A stretch of DNA of 64,000 bases from Sycon ciliatum (GCF_964019385.1 NC_088654.1:3872610-3936609); one strand, 5' to 3'. Shown: positions 45,041-57,051, counted from the stretch's first letter. Numbers and translations are program-made. Notes: a model not told the origin generated them from the sequence alone.

Positions 45041-45322
45041 TCAAGAGTACATAACCCCCAGAGTGTGCAACGCCTGATCCAGCTCTGCATAGGGTCTTGG
45101 TCGAGCGGAATCGGATCTTTGCGTCATAATACCGTACACATCTGAGGGGAACCCGGGGAGTCGCGGGTACTCTCGGATCAAAACAATGGTGCCCTGCCTC
45201 GAGACCGGCCTTGCGCTGGTGTGGAGTGTACGCATGACATCAGAAGATCCGATTCCGCTCGACCAAGACCCTATGCAGAGCTGGATCGGCGTTGCACACT
45301 CTGGGGGGTTATGTACTCTTGA
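45041..45322. mobile_element. Foldback element with ~78-bp arms
   Basis: The arms run from TCAAGAGTACATAACCCCC through GTGTGCAACGCC and AGCGGAATCGGATCTT and return inverted at 45245-45322. The centre is about 125 bp and noncoding. The next MITE begins six bases later. Confidence 0.75.
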
Positions 45323-45327
45323 TAATA

Positions 45328-45669
45328 GAGAGGTTCCGCATCACGTAATTACGTTAGTAAAAAACGTAGTCGATCTACGGAAAGTCTTACGTAAACTGCA
45401 TGCGAATCTGGGTTCCGCCATACGGAGTTTTCAAATCACGTAGCTGCCCTTGGCAACTCCGAACGCGGCAGTGTACGACCAGATCGACCTGGGGAAAGAG
45501 TCATAAATTTGTACCCCAATCCACTTACGGACCAGCTACGTTATCAGAGCCCTATCTACGTACTCTACGTAGACAACTTTCCGTAAGTGGAGTGCAAACT
45601 CGCGAATTCACGGGTTTTTCCTGCCCACTAACGTAAAGTTGCTCAACTTTACGTAGTGCGGAACCTCTC
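45328..45669. mobile_element. MITE with GAGAGGTTCCGCA ends and TA target
   Basis: 342 bp, inverted ends GAGAGGTTCCGCA then ACGTAA, TA on both sides. Like 16688-17047 it starts GAGAGGTT and is rich in ACGTAA motifs inside. Noncoding. Confidence 0.78.
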
Positions 45670-45932
45670 TAATATCTTAGCGAGGAGTATGCCAGATTTA
45701 TGGCATGCCAGTAAAGCGTGAAGATCACTTTTATGGCGTGACATCAACTGTTGCGTACTCTAGCATACATGTGTACCGTTGTACTGCATGCATACCCAGG
45801 TTTATACCATGGTACGGTACGGAGGGCCTGTTTTCAGCCAATCAGCGCTCGTCTAGCCATGGTTATATTGGCCAGTATAAATCCCGCGCGGGATTATATT
45901 GAATATAAATCCCGGTGCACGGTACGTACGCT

Positions 45933-45998
45933 AGGGCACTGCCACCGTACAAGTTCACTGCCTGAAAGGCAGTAAACTTGTACGGCGGCAGTACTCCA
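45933..45998. repeat. Hairpin with 28-bp arms
   Basis: ACTGCCACCGTACAAGTTCA, CTGCCT, a 3-nt loop, then the inverse with few mismatches. GTGCACGG occurs on both sides. Function unknown. Confidence 0.55.
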
Positions 45999-46654
45999 GT
46001 GCACGGACCGTTTACAACAGACACAACAGACACCACATGCACGTGTACACTCCACACAGAACAGCACACTGACGAGGAACAGTGCACAATGGAAAAGAAG
46101 AATGACATGGAATTCGTCTACCGAGTATTCTATTATACTGAAACCGAGGATAAAGAACGTCGAATAACCACGAAGCAACCCGAATGGATCAGCAATGTAC
46201 ATTGTACTTCGAAGAGTTGAAGATCATCAACAGACTGTCTCCTTTGTAACTAAGTTTATGATACAGAGTGTACTTCGAGTCCACCTGAACCGATTTGAAA
46301 AACGCTAGAATGGATTGAAATATGATACAGTGATACAAAAACAGTGTATGCAAATGCATCTACTTGCAAGTAAGCAAAACTGAGTATAAGATGCCGCATG
46401 TGAAAATCAGCACGGTGCATAACACTTACTCCCAAAGAGTCCAATCTGTAGTCTTACTAGTGACTAGTGACAGTAGTTTGATTCAACGACAACTCCAGCA
46501 CCCCAGCAATTCAGCAATTCAGTTGACTTCCGCACCGCACACGAGGCAAGATGCTACAATATGCACTGGAACTGAAAGGAAATCATCCACAGAGGAATCT
46601 CCTGATCTTGCTCGACCATTCTCGACATATGATAAATACTGCCGTTTTTCAATG

Positions 46655-46850
46655 CAGTCAGACCTCGCTTAACCGCAAACATCCGTTTTCCACAAAAATA
46701 TCCAGATAGGCGAGGGAACTGGATAATCGAAGATCGGCTTTGTTGGACGCATCACGTACATGTATGCTGTAAATCTGTAACCAGTTATTTTCTTCTGGAT
46801 GGCGGCGAGGGATCCGGATAAAAGAGGACCGGATAGGCGAGGTCTGACTG
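46655..46850. mobile_element. pogo/Tigger-like MITE
   Basis: 196 bp with inverted ends CAGTCAGACCTCGC, extending through imperfect GGCGAGG and ATCCGG boxes. The CAGT termini are of pogo/Tigger type. TA is kept only on the right flank. Confidence 0.65.
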
Positions 46851-46954
46851 TATACTTGTAGAAGTGATTTCTGCAACCCGTGTTTCAGTCTGGTCCGCAA
46901 AACGAAGACTGTAACCATCCGGCCTAGCCACATCAGACAATTGATAATGCTAAT

Positions 46955-47441
46955 CCCCCCCCCCCCCCCCCCCCCCCCCCCCCAGTCACCAAAGGCTTAG
47001 TTTCAACTGCTGAATTCCAACCTGGCTCAATGGGTTGAACTTAAAGTCACATTCTACAATGCATGCCACCTTGGGGAAAGTGCTGAGATAAGCAAGGCAT
47101 TTGCATGATTGTGTTCTAGTGCTTAAACACACACACAAACACACTTGACGGCTTGTTCATTAGGTGTTGTATGCCACTTGTACGGTGGCACGTGGTGCTC
47201 TAAGTGGCCACTGAAGTGTCCTCCATTGCATGTTACCAGCATTGCAGTAATTATCTTGTAGGTGCTCACTTCAACTGATGATGAGGTGAACAGACTTGGC
47301 AGGGTATTTTTGTGATGTTTTGGCAGGTATTTTGTGATGTTTCCGCGTGCTAGAATCATGCCTGGGGAGCTACTGAGTTCTGCTCAGCTCCTCCTGTTCT
47401 GAATCATTTGAGTGTGATGCTACCCCCCCCCCCCCCCCCCC
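46955..47441. repeat. Poly-C tracts
   Basis: A pure run of 29 C at 46955-46983 and one of 19 C at 47423-47441. Other C- or G-runs in the same intron are at 52761-52816, 54235-54253 and 59795-59842. Such runs can form quadruplex or i-motif structures and are hard to sequence, so their exact lengths are uncertain. Confidence 0.9.
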
Positions 47442-48635
47442 GTAGGTGTTGTTTCCATATGCAGACTAGGGCTAACTATTCTTCTCCATTAATTTTTATC
47501 TTAGGGAAATCGTTGATAATTCAGCTAGGTGTCCAGACCAATCAAATTACCAGCAATTTTGAGGTGTTCCGACAGATGCCAGAATGCCACGCAGCATTCC
47601 TAAGAGGACGGAAATAGACTCGAGCACTGCATTGCTACGTCCTTGGGAAGTTGGCCTTTGGTGCTTGCGTGCTTCATCACAGAATCCTCGAGGGAAAAAC
47701 GTTAACATACCACTATGTCCTGTTGTAGGCTATTCTTGTCTACTGTCAACCATTGTAAACCTGTTGAGGGCAATTTTGCCGGAACGTTCTTATTTAAATA
47801 ACTATACAAGGAAAATGAGTTAGATGAGTGCAGTGTAATTTGGAAAGAGCAGGTCTGATCTGGGCCTCTTTTTCTGTTAAATAAAAAAATACTATTTTTA
47901 AATTGTAAACCAACGGACAAGTCTGCCCAGTATGATGATGACGCCGAGAAGGGCAGAAAGAGCACACTTCAAATGGACTAGTGTAATGCTGCTATGAGCC
48001 TAGTTGAAGGCAATATGTGAGAGGCCATCTTTGGTCCGGCTCTTTAGCGAACTTTGCAGAGAGTGCATTTTCGGAGGAAAAGACAACTTACCAGTTCTTG
48101 TCACTGAAGTATTCCAGAAGGAGGTTGGATTTCAACCCGGTTTTATAGAATTTGGCCGGGTTTGACTTGACCCAATGTGCAGCATTGCATGTCTGGGTGA
48201 TCGGTCCATGACCCACTGGTCAAAATCAAGAAGTGGCTTACTGAGCATCAAGTCACACGGGATTAATAGGGTTTTGAAAGATTCCATGACGGCAGATATT
48301 TCTGAATGTGCTCAACAGAATTGTATAGCTGGTGGTAACACCCATGGTCAAACTTTGCCTCACTTCCCTACAGCTGCATTGGCGAAAAGTGCCCTTTTCC
48401 TTCGAAGGTTTTTTGACCGTGCACCTGATGATCATTTGACTGGTCCTGTTCCGGGCAAAGAACGTCGAGATTGCTTGCTTTTGCCTCTAAAGCACTGTAC
48501 GCCACATCACCCGAAACCAAACACATGGGAGGCATCGGTGAAAATGAAAATCACCAACCGAAAAGAAAAAATGTATTTCTTTTGAGTTTGAACTTGGATG
48601 AGAGCCTGTGGTATAGATTTTTTAATTTTTTAATT
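47442..48635. other. Intron 2, no recognisable element
   Basis: Noncoding by my reading. A 136-codon frame at 48175-48585 has no known motif and no splice support. Confidence 0.35.
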
Positions 48636-48720
48636 TACTTGAAAAGCACATAACCACCAGGAAAGCTGACAAAGAAAAAAGAGTAAGAAAAGACAGATAA
48701 AAAGAGATAAGAGGAAAGAC
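48636..48720 (-). mobile_element. LINE-type 3' end fragment
   Basis: The counterpart of 60-150, in the same orientation. On the minus strand it ends CTTTTCAAGTAAATTAAAAA. Confidence 0.45.
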
Positions 48721-49333
48721 AAATTGAAACAAGTTACACATGCCTAGTGGCCCAGCAATGTGATCAGATCATGTACAGTCATATGGTGCGACCACTAGTC
48801 ACAATACCGACAGAGAGCACACTGTTCTTTCGAGTTGCCTGGTGAAAACATGAGTTTCCTCATGAACCTTTGGAACCACAGGGAACGTGGCAGCATTGTT
48901 TGTACAAATTGTTTTACTTCTTATCCCGGGCTGCATCTTGGACAACAGAGGTCCGAAAGAGGAAAGTACTGGTGAAGACTTCACTTTCTTCTAAATAAAT
49001 AATAATAATAATAATAATAACAATAAAACAGGTCGCGTAATGAAGCAGCATAACGATAGATGTGCAAAGTCATGGTGCCTGGTCCTCTTCTGGCCCGGGT
49101 TCACTACGCCGCGATAAAGCAGATGAGGGTTTTTGGTGATGAAGTCAAACTGCTAGCGAAGCATGTGAACTTGTTTTGTAGAATTCATCAAACAGACGCA
49201 GCACGTAACTAACATCTGTCAGGACTTGGATAGAGATAAAGATTCTGACTTTAAAGTCTTTTGTTCCCACTAGGTTCTAAGTTCGATTCTGACTCTGTTT
49301 TATTATGGCAAGTGGTACAGATTACAGACTAGA

Positions 49334-49485
49334 GATGGCAGTCAGTGCCGTGATGGCAGTCAGTGCCGTGATGGCAGTCAGTGCCGTGATGGTAGTCAGT
49401 GCCGTGATGGCAGTCAGTGCCGTGATGGCAGTCAGTGCCGTGATGGCAGTCAGTGCCGTGATGGTAGTCAGTGCCGTGATGGCAG
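49334..49485. repeat. 18-bp minisatellite
   Basis: About 8.4 copies of GATGGCAGTCAGTGCCGT, with GATGGTAG variants at two units. The period is a multiple of three, so open frames run through it (Ala-Val-Ser-Ala-Val-Met repeats), but nothing suggests a gene. Confidence 0.95.
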
Positions 49486-52400
49486 AGTGTGCATGTTAGT
49501 TCTGCACAGCCAAACCCCTGGTTTTGGATGGACACTTTGTCCTTACCTGCTGCATCAGGGAGTATTGTCCATCTGTCATTGTGACAGTGTACGCCAGCTG
49601 ACGTTGTACTCTCACTTGTTGTGTAGTTTGGCCAGGAGTTATGTGTGACTGACAACCAGGCACCGGTTTAGGTCCCAAGTGTCAGATCGTGTTTGTTTGT
49701 ATTTGGCTGGTGTTCCTGTCCTATCCGGTAGTCAGATGGTTGGTTGGTAGGGATAAGCAGGTGGCGGCCTTAAATTAATTTTCATCTTGGAAATGGCCCG
49801 TCCATGTCTGGTTTCCATCTCTGGATTCTTTTCCGGTCTTCAGACCTGCAGTCCATTCATGCAAAATAGTTTCCCTGGTATTTGAAAGTCCGATTTCTGG
49901 CCAAGTCGAGGCTCAACACCCACTCTAAAAGTGAAAAATCTGAGTCCTGTTCTCCATACATTTTCCGTAGTAAACCCGTCCTAATTTTGTGAAACCTGCC
50001 TGATTTTCTAATCCCCTGTCCTTGGACTTTTCAGGCCTCGAATGTGGCAAGGAATAATTGCACGGGTCACACAATGCATGATGTTCTGTTGTTTTCACGA
50101 TATCTGCAACTATCAGGTGTTAGACACCGACGTAGTAGGGTGCTGATTTTGGATGAATAGACTTGCAGGCTATGGGAATGGGGACTGAAGCTCATGACGA
50201 CAGCTCTAAGCAACAGCATCATTATGCAGATGATGTTCCGGCAGTCGGGACAGCACCACATGCCTTCTGCCGCTGTCGCTGCTTTGGGACCTTCACAGCC
50301 ATCTGACACCATTTGATGTGCCGATCTACTGGTAGTGTCCGTGGCGCACTGGTGTCCGTACGGATCCGACAACTCTGGGAGGTCACTCCAGCATACTAGT
50401 ACCTGGAAAGCCAAGCAATAATAAAACATGTCTTAGTGCATAGCAACTTCTCCTGCTTTTCACAGAGGCAGCAGTGCAGTGCGCCTTGACATAAGTCTCT
50501 TGGTTTTCAAGTATCTAATGCTGTGGTGAGAGTGGATAGAGAAATATTTCAAGTCTTTCTCGAGTGGTCCTTTTATGTAGATTGACCATATTGAGCAGTC
50601 TATTTGCAGTTGGAGGCCATACCAGTCTCTTGTTTCCTGCTGATAAGGGCCAGGGAGTGAGCACTGCATTGGACTGGCACATTGGTGTGGGCGTAGTGGC
50701 TGACGTACGCAGGCAGCAGGGATTCACGCAGTTTCAGCCAGTGGCGTGAAAGTGTTTTATTATTATATGTAATGGTTACTCATTATGGAGCAGCTTATGC
50801 GAAGGCTAGCGAAGGCTAGCCAAGCTTGCCAAGCAAGCTTGGCGATGCCAACGCGGAAAAACCTATAATAATAATAATAATAATAACAATGGTTACTCAA
50901 TCGACGGACCGCAAGCTGTTTCGATCTTGTTTGATCTCGTCGGCGGAGCTCAGAGATACTGGCCGAATGGATGGCAGTGAAGTCCAACGGTCGACAAGGC
51001 AAAGTTATAAGATACACATGCACAAAAGGAACAATGGACGTTTAGGACTTTGTTGCAGCTCCCAGTTTCTTGCTGCATCAGTCTCTCTCGTGCCTTTTGC
51101 GTGTGGCAGTGCTCCGCTTAAACCAAGCAATCTTTCCTGTTGAAGCGGAACCACTTCGTAAATAAATGTTATGGTTCCGCGTATTGGGTCGGTGGAGAAC
51201 TACTTTTTCCGATTCCGTGGGACACCACCGCCTCAAGATCCTGAAGCGTCACACGAAGCTCCAAAGTGATGAGGGGCGCTAGACTAGAGCCCCCCGGCTA
51301 GCATTTGCTGTGCATTGCCATTGGTTATTCTGAGGCTGTGGTCGAGACACTGAGAGGCTCGAGTCTTGCTTGGAAGCGGATGGAATTTTCCAACCATGCT
51401 GCGACCTGCAGTCAATTGGGAACTAACTTGTGGCCTGACACAAAGATGGCATGTATGATGTTGGGATGAGAGCCTTATGGTAATGTGTCCTTGGCCCTTG
51501 ATGAGCTTGCATTACTGAAGGATACTTTTGAGGAGCTCCTTGCTGAGCATTTCGGTGGTGGCCAGCTGTTGTCTGGGTTCAATCTGCATAGCCTACAGCA
51601 GGCAAGACATACTTCAGATCAAGGGAAAAAAATTTCACAGTTCACGTCCGACTGAACTAGAGGCCGAGTTTTCCGCATCCATAGGAACGCCACCACCCTT
51701 CAAGCATCAAGGCGCAGATGGAGCTCCTTAAGCTAATGCTAATGCTGATGCTGGGCCATATTTTAATTTCTTTTGTTGAGAGTTCCAGTGCATTATGTCC
51801 TGCATTATGGTTGGGTGCATGCGAACAAGGTCAGGCGCATCTTGCGAACAAAGGTGGAAGCTTCCTGCGTGACTTTGTGGAGCAGGAGGTAGTGGTGCGG
51901 CGGTGCTCTGTGGAGTTCTGTGCAGTGCAGTGCCATCTGTCAACATGCTACATGTACTTGGGAATATGGGCTATCTGAACTCTACACACCAAAGCAGTGC
52001 ACCAGTGCCATGGCGCAGGACTGTAGCCTGTAGTGGTATCACCAGCTCATGCCGCTCTTGCTCTATGTCCACCCATGCATACAAGATACATAGCTATATA
52101 GGCAGTGTAGTAGTGTGTAGTCTGATTGTTCTCTCTCAGTGAATGCTCCAGTGGAGGTAGTGACAGGTTCAAGGAGGGTGTAGCTGCATTTCAAGTGGTC
52201 GTTACTGTTATAATGACCTGTGTCAGCATTCTAGCATAGCAGCGGTCACTGCCACCAAGGGCAGTGGAGCATGAAATCAGTTTGTTTGAAGAGTTCCTGT
52301 AATACACATGTAATACTAATAGGAACATACCGGTAGTGTGCAGTAGCTGGGGAGTTGCTGAGAACACTGTACAACACAATGATTTTATTAATTTTTCCCA

Positions 52401-52600
52401 TTAGTCAGTTGGAAGGCTCCCATGATACCTGCCAACTTAAACAACTTATGAATGAATGAATCACTCAATGAATGAATTACAAAATACAATACTACACCAT
52501 ACAATGGGGATTACAATACAGGGATAAAAAAAAACATTCCACTTGGACACTGAGCCAGTAAGAAATGTAAAATAGAAGAAAAACACATACATGTGTAGGA
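49486..52600. other. Intron 2, mostly unannotatable
   Basis: No exon recognised. It contains a small AAGCTTGCCAAGCAAGCTT palindrome near 50822-50840 and a TAA microsatellite at about 50865-50884. A weak retroelement-like stretch near 51160-51740 is too degraded to call. Confidence 0.35.
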
Positions 52601-52601
52601 A

Positions 52602-52762
52602 GGAGTTATGAAGCAACTATCCACGGCTGTAACAAGATAATAAGCAGTCAGAACGTGTGATAACAGGTCGTTGAATGTAGCCTGTCAGTTTTGTGCCCTG
52701 TTATTGCGCTTTCTGACTGCATATCATCTTGTTACAGTAGTGGATAGTTGCTTCATAACTCC
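52602..52762. repeat. Foldback repeat with ~52-bp arms
   Basis: GGAGTTATGAAGCAACTATC, then GTAACAAGAT and GCAGTCAGAA, return inverted at about 52708-52761. A C-rich tract follows immediately. Confidence 0.7.
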
Positions 52763-52817
52763 CCCCCCCCTCCCCCCACCCCCCCCCCCCCCACCCCCCC
52801 CCCCCCCCACCCCCCCT

Positions 52818-52960
52818 GCTAACACCCGATATGGCCTCAGTGCGATTTCTTATCTAGGCGCTGACAGGTGGAACACACTTCCACTGACTTGCCGCATGTC
52901 GTCTAGTTCACCAGCTGAATTTCGTTCATCCATCAAAGTATACGTACATGTAGGGTTCCC
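52818..52960 (+). pseudogene. LINE RT C-terminal tail
   Basis: The frame reads NTRYGLSAISYLGADRWNTL then SSSSPAEFRSSIKVYV, the conserved end of Jockey/CR1-group proteins (RYG-S--Y-G--LWNSLP ... S---FK--LK). Only the last ~50 residues are present, directly after the C-rich tract. Confidence 0.6.
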
Positions 52961-53018
52961 TGTAAAAAGGCGTCGATGCCTGTTGGGAATTCCCTAGTAA
53001 AATAAGAAGAAATATAAA

Positions 53019-53165
53019 TACACCATAGCTCAGTGGTTAGAGTATCGTTGGCCTCTAGCGAGGGTCCCTGGTCCGAGTCCTGGTGGTGGCAGTCATTTTT
53101 CTTCTTCCGACTTTTCCCGTTTGCGTCTTTCCCTCAAACCAGTGAAAAAATAACTCGTTCCTTTG
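53019..53165 (+). mobile_element. tRNA-derived SINE, family 1 (copy b)
   Basis: A box TAGCTCAGTGG, B box GGTCCGAGTCC (one change from consensus), CAGTCATTTTTCTTC, then the family 3' block GACTTTTCCCGTTTGCGTCT and TTCCCTCAAACCAGTGAA. This is the most complete copy here and defines the body. Confidence 0.8.
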
Positions 53166-53195
53166 TGTTTTTCTTCTATTTTAGATGTTTTTTAA

Positions 53196-54187
53196 CCCTT
53201 TATGGGTCTCACATAAGCGTAAGGGTCGTATGTGACCCTTACAGCAAAATCGTATTTTCGGTGAGTTTTGTTGCTAGGAGACAACTAAAATGGTGCTCCA
53301 CGTGTAGCTGAGGTCCAAGGCTTTCCAACGGTGTAAAAAACAACCATACTTACCATAACAAATTTTGCAGTATTGATTCACTGAAGTCTGGTGAAATTGG
53401 AAAAGACGAACATCCGCCATGCGCGCATTTCGAGAATGGGAGTGCATCTCTTGAGGCCGTGTCAGAAAAGCTTTCTGAGGACACTGACGGCACCAGTCTA
53501 GGCTGGATGTCCCTGGAGGATTTCCAGTGTAATGTGGTGAGAAACAGAGCTCCGTTGAGTCCTCCAAGCTCAAATAAATCGTCCCCGAATGAAGAAATCA
53601 AATTTACCAACCAGCGAGGAAGCACAGCAACAGCAACTCTTACAAGGACTTGTCAGGTGCGATCAGCTGATTCGCCTGGCCGTGAGAATCGCGGCATGCG
53701 TGACATCGCGCCTGAGTACGAGTCTCGTACTCATCTGAGCGAGCGAATCTGACGCGAGCGGCGCTGAGCTGAACGAACCAAAATTGTGATATTGTGGAAC
53801 TGTTGCTGCTGGTGCCTCGCCGATGGCGACGTGTTGGAGTTCCAGGACGGAATTAGGAGCATATATTCTTCACCAAGACGTAGCGCTTACCTGATTGTTT
53901 ATCATAGGACTTCAGCTCCATCACGAACTTGGTATGCACTTCGTGCTGTGATTTTTGTGTTTTTTGTTCGCAATTGTATTTTCTCTCAACTTGAAGGGCT
54001 ACCACGGGTCATACCCTTGCCTGGACATAGTCATATTTGTGTTTTCTGGACTCGTCCAAGCATACAGATTTTGAAAATATATAGTTTACCCATACCTACA
54101 ACCCACAGAACTTGAGTTATGGCTGGTTGTTTGTGCGCGTGTTTGCGTGACCACCCCTCACATACATTGAGTAAGACCCACAAAGGG
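53196..54187. mobile_element. TTAA-flanked piggyBac-like non-autonomous element 1
   Basis: TTAA on both sides, with ends CCCTTTATGGGTCT and, inverted, CCCTTTGTGGGTCT. A palindrome GTAAGGGTC/GACCCTTAC lies close to the left end, and GGCTTTCCAACGGTGT at 53319-53334. 992 bp and without transposase. TTAA targets and CCCTTT-type ends point to piggyBac. Confidence 0.72.
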
Positions 54188-54234
54188 TTAAATCATTCCA
54201 TTGAATAGTAGATTTTAAGGCCTCTTGTGAATAA

Positions 54235-54253
54235 GGGGGGGGGGGGGGGGGGG
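54235..54253. repeat. Poly-G tract
   Basis: A run of 19 G on the plus strand. Confidence 0.9.
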
Positions 54254-54334
54254 CTAAGGAATAGGTCACATGACTGGTGATTGTACTATGCTTGTGATAT
54301 TTATATGGAAGATAGTCATGATTGCATGACAAGT

Positions 54335-54618
54335 CATGCGTCTGGTTACTGGTGACGTGCCACCAAATAAGGGGGTACAGCCAGGCTGGAGATTGCAAAT
54401 ATGCATGCATCTGGCTACTGGTGACATGCCACCAAATAAGGGGGTACAGCCAGGCTAGAGATTGCAAATATGCATGCATCTGGTTATTGGTGACATGCCA
54501 CCAAATAAGGGGGTACAGCCTGGCTGGAGATTACAAATATGCATGCGTCTGGTTTACTGGTGACATGCCACCAAATAAAGGGGTACAGCCAGGTTGGAGA
54601 TTGCAAATATGCATGCGT
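54335..54618. repeat. 69-bp minisatellite
   Basis: About 4.1 units of 69 bp, each containing CTGGTGACATGCCACCAAAT and AAGGGGGTACAGCCAGGCTG. The frame stays open because 69 is divisible by three; it encodes a 23-residue repeat with no sign of being a gene. Confidence 0.92.
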
Positions 54619-54879
54619 CTGGCAGTGCACACAGCATTCTTTCATGGTGTGTGTACATGAGTAGTGTACAATGCTGGATATGAGGAGATTTTTTAAAACT
54701 TTATTTTGCGAATGACCCTTTCCAACAAGCTGTAGCTGTGAGTTATGGGCACTTGTTGTACGTTGTACATTGACTCAGCTGTACACATGCTCAATTATAG
54801 GTTTCATGTACATGTATTTGCATGACATCCTGCTGGTTTGTCTCCTCCTTTGCCTTCTTTGCCTTTTATTTGTATTATT

Positions 54880-55025
54880 TTATCTGTTTTACTGCTGTGG
54901 TTGGCTTTCACCCTTGTCTCAGTATTACTGGCCGTCATCACGATGTGCCATGAGATAATGATATAAATACTCTCTCTTTGTATGGGCCGGTGTTCTCACT
55001 GTGCCATGAGATAATGATATAAATA
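54880..55025 (+). mobile_element. LINE 3' end, related to the 24.5-kb LINE
   Basis: TTACTGCTGTGGTTGGCT, CCCTTGTCTCAG and GTGCCATGAGATAATGATAT parallel the 3' UTR blocks at 24490-24590. The last block, ending ATATAAATAC, is repeated twice, about 60 bp apart. Confidence 0.55.
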
Positions 55026-55560
55026 CAAAATACAAGTACATGAGTACTGTACGGGCAGAAAATTTCGTCAGTCCATAATTTCGTCCAACTCCGAAGAAAG
55101 GATGCATTTTTTTATTTGTGGATTCTCCACAGGCCTTAGCCTAAATCGAGGGAGTCTCCGTCAACAGCTCATGAAGAAGAAGAAGCTGAGGGGAGATATA
55201 AAATAAAAAAGATAGACAGATGCGGGGTGGTAGTAATTTAACACAGTGCTCTATGACACCTTCTCTTGGAACTCTATTGAGTGGTGTGTTCACATCAGTT
55301 TGTCATGTGACTAAATTTGTGTAGAAAGTGATCATGTCATGTGTGGACAGTGGAACCAACATGGCCGACATCATGCTTTGTTTGTTTTTGATTTATTTTT
55401 AAAAGTTCGTTGTCTCAACATTACAATGTACAAAACTTCAAAGTCGGTCGAACAGCAAACAAAATAACTCATCAGAAAGGGAGTGAGAGTGATAGAATCA
55501 TGTGACCTGTAAAGGCAGAGGTGTAAGGGACTTTGGGACCAACATGGCTGACCTGTATTA
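55026..55560. other. Intron 2, no recognisable element
   Basis: Noncoding; includes a LINE-like end near 55115-55205 (CCACAGGCCTTAGCC) that I cannot assign. Confidence 0.35.
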
Positions 55561-55937
55561 TGGTCATGTGATAGATAGTAGTCTAAGATCCTCAGGTTGC
55601 TGGTCATGTGATAGACAGTAGTCTAAGATCCTCAGGCTGCTGGTCATGTGATAGATAGTAGTCTAAGATCCTCAGGCTGCTGGTCATGTGATAGACAGTA
55701 GTCTAAGATCCTCAGGCTGCTGGTCATGTGATAGATAGTAGTCTAAGATCCTCAGGCTGCTAGTCATGTGATAGACAGTAGTCTAAGATCCTCAGGCTGC
55801 TGGTCATGTGATAGACAGTAGTCTAAGATCCTCAGGCTGCTGGTCTTGTGATAGACAGTAGTCTAAGATCCTCAGGCTGCTGGTCATGTGATAGACAGTA
55901 GTCTAAGATCCTCAGGCTGCTGGTCATGTGATAGATA
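55561..55937. repeat. 40-bp minisatellite
   Basis: 9.4 units of 40 bp beginning TGGTCATGTGATAGA. The first six units alternate GATAGATAG and GATAGACAG, suggesting that an 80-bp dimer was amplified; the last units are homogeneous. Confidence 0.96.
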
Positions 55938-56162
55938 TGAAACCGTTCAGTTACCCGCTGTCAGCCCTGCACATTGTGTACATGGTTGCTGTAAACGCCT
56001 ATTATAATTATAATTATAACGAAGTGCTAAGGAGTAACGAGGAGAAATCTGTTTTAAAAATAGGAAACGCTAGACAGAAACCGATACGTACATGTGTACT
56101 GTTGCTAGTGAGAGTTGAGAATGAGTAAAAATCGTTACCTTTGGATACTTTGTGAAGAAGAG

Positions 56163-56260
56163 GTTGGTTGGTTGGATTTATTTAAAGTCGTACAACAAAC
56201 AGGCATATCTGCCTCCTTATGAAGATGACTTCTGGCAGTAAAACATTTGTTTAAAGAAAA
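56163..56260 (-). mobile_element. LINE 3' end with (CCAA)n tail, inverted
   Basis: The reverse complement of 43298-43393, with the same stem and AAATAAATCCAACC tail. Confidence 0.65.
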
Positions 56261-56994
56261 AAGAAAAAAAGGGATGGTGCGACTTCGGCGATACTTGGGG
56301 AATTAATTATATGTTGCTCCCTACGTGGGAGCTCGAGTTTTTCCGGCCGACTTGAATTCTCCCTTGACCGACTCACGACTGCCATCCGGAGCACATGGGA
56401 AGTCCATCGAGCCTTCCACTCGGCAAACCTGCAAGAAAGCACCATTGATTCCCTGCTCAATACACAGTGTTTCGTTGCCTTTGGTAACTAGTACGTTATT
56501 CTAGTTTTGTTGATTGGTGTACTGTAGCCCAGAGAGACCGCTTGAAGAGTGTTTGTGAGGATGCGTGGCTTCATAGTATGCTAGCTGCAATAAGCGTGGC
56601 AAGTGGAATGTGGATCAGTGTTCGCTCAGGTGATAAACATCCTGTTGCGGAACTGCAGGCGCCCATGGAGCCTGTTTTAATTGCCACAACTGTACCATCA
56701 TGTACATGTTGATGCTGCGCGGGCCTGCTCAAAGTCTGTCTGTGCGTTATTTGGCCATGGTGATTATCCCCAATCAGCCAATCATGCATGATGGGTTAAA
56801 AAACACAACACTGCACGGGGGGTTCTCAGCAGGATTGGTTTAAGTGAGGTGGGCACTGTCCTGTCACCAGTCACTTACCCGACACTTGTCTTGGCCGTGC
56901 TGCTCCTCACTGTATGACACTGCTGTTGAAAATCCATCATGAGTGTGTGCAGTCTGCCGTAGTAAGGTCACATGAACTGACCCGTGAAACGTAG
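56261..56994. other. Intron 2, no recognisable element
   Basis: No coding or terminal-repeat signal that I can support. Confidence 0.35.
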
Positions 56995-57013
56995 CTTTTC
57001 TTAGTACAACGTT

Positions 57014-57051
57014 GATTCCTGAAGAGTGTTGTCCGAAAACTTGTTCGAATC
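57014..57051 (+). ncRNA. Hammerhead-like ribozyme motif (copy 5)
   Basis: Stem I GATTC/GAATC, CTGAAGA (the variable core base is A), GTGTTGTCC in place of stem II, GAA, AA-CTTG-TT, then C at the cleavage position. Same layout as copy 4, with the more usual C17, but stem II keeps only one good pair. Confidence 0.5.

Noticed and set aside
47270-47300. CTGATGATGAGGTGAAC as a hammerhead core
   Set aside because: Lacks the GAAA block and stem III.
48175-48585. 136-codon frame in intron 2
   Set aside because: No recognised motif, no splice sites and ordinary noncoding composition.
49305-49655. Possible repeat protein in the 18-bp minisatellite
   Set aside because: The frame is open only because the period is a multiple of three; no start context, no flanking coding sequence.
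51160-51740. A retroelement gag-like stretch
   Set aside because: Only vague similarity in pattern and heavy decay; not enough to name an element.
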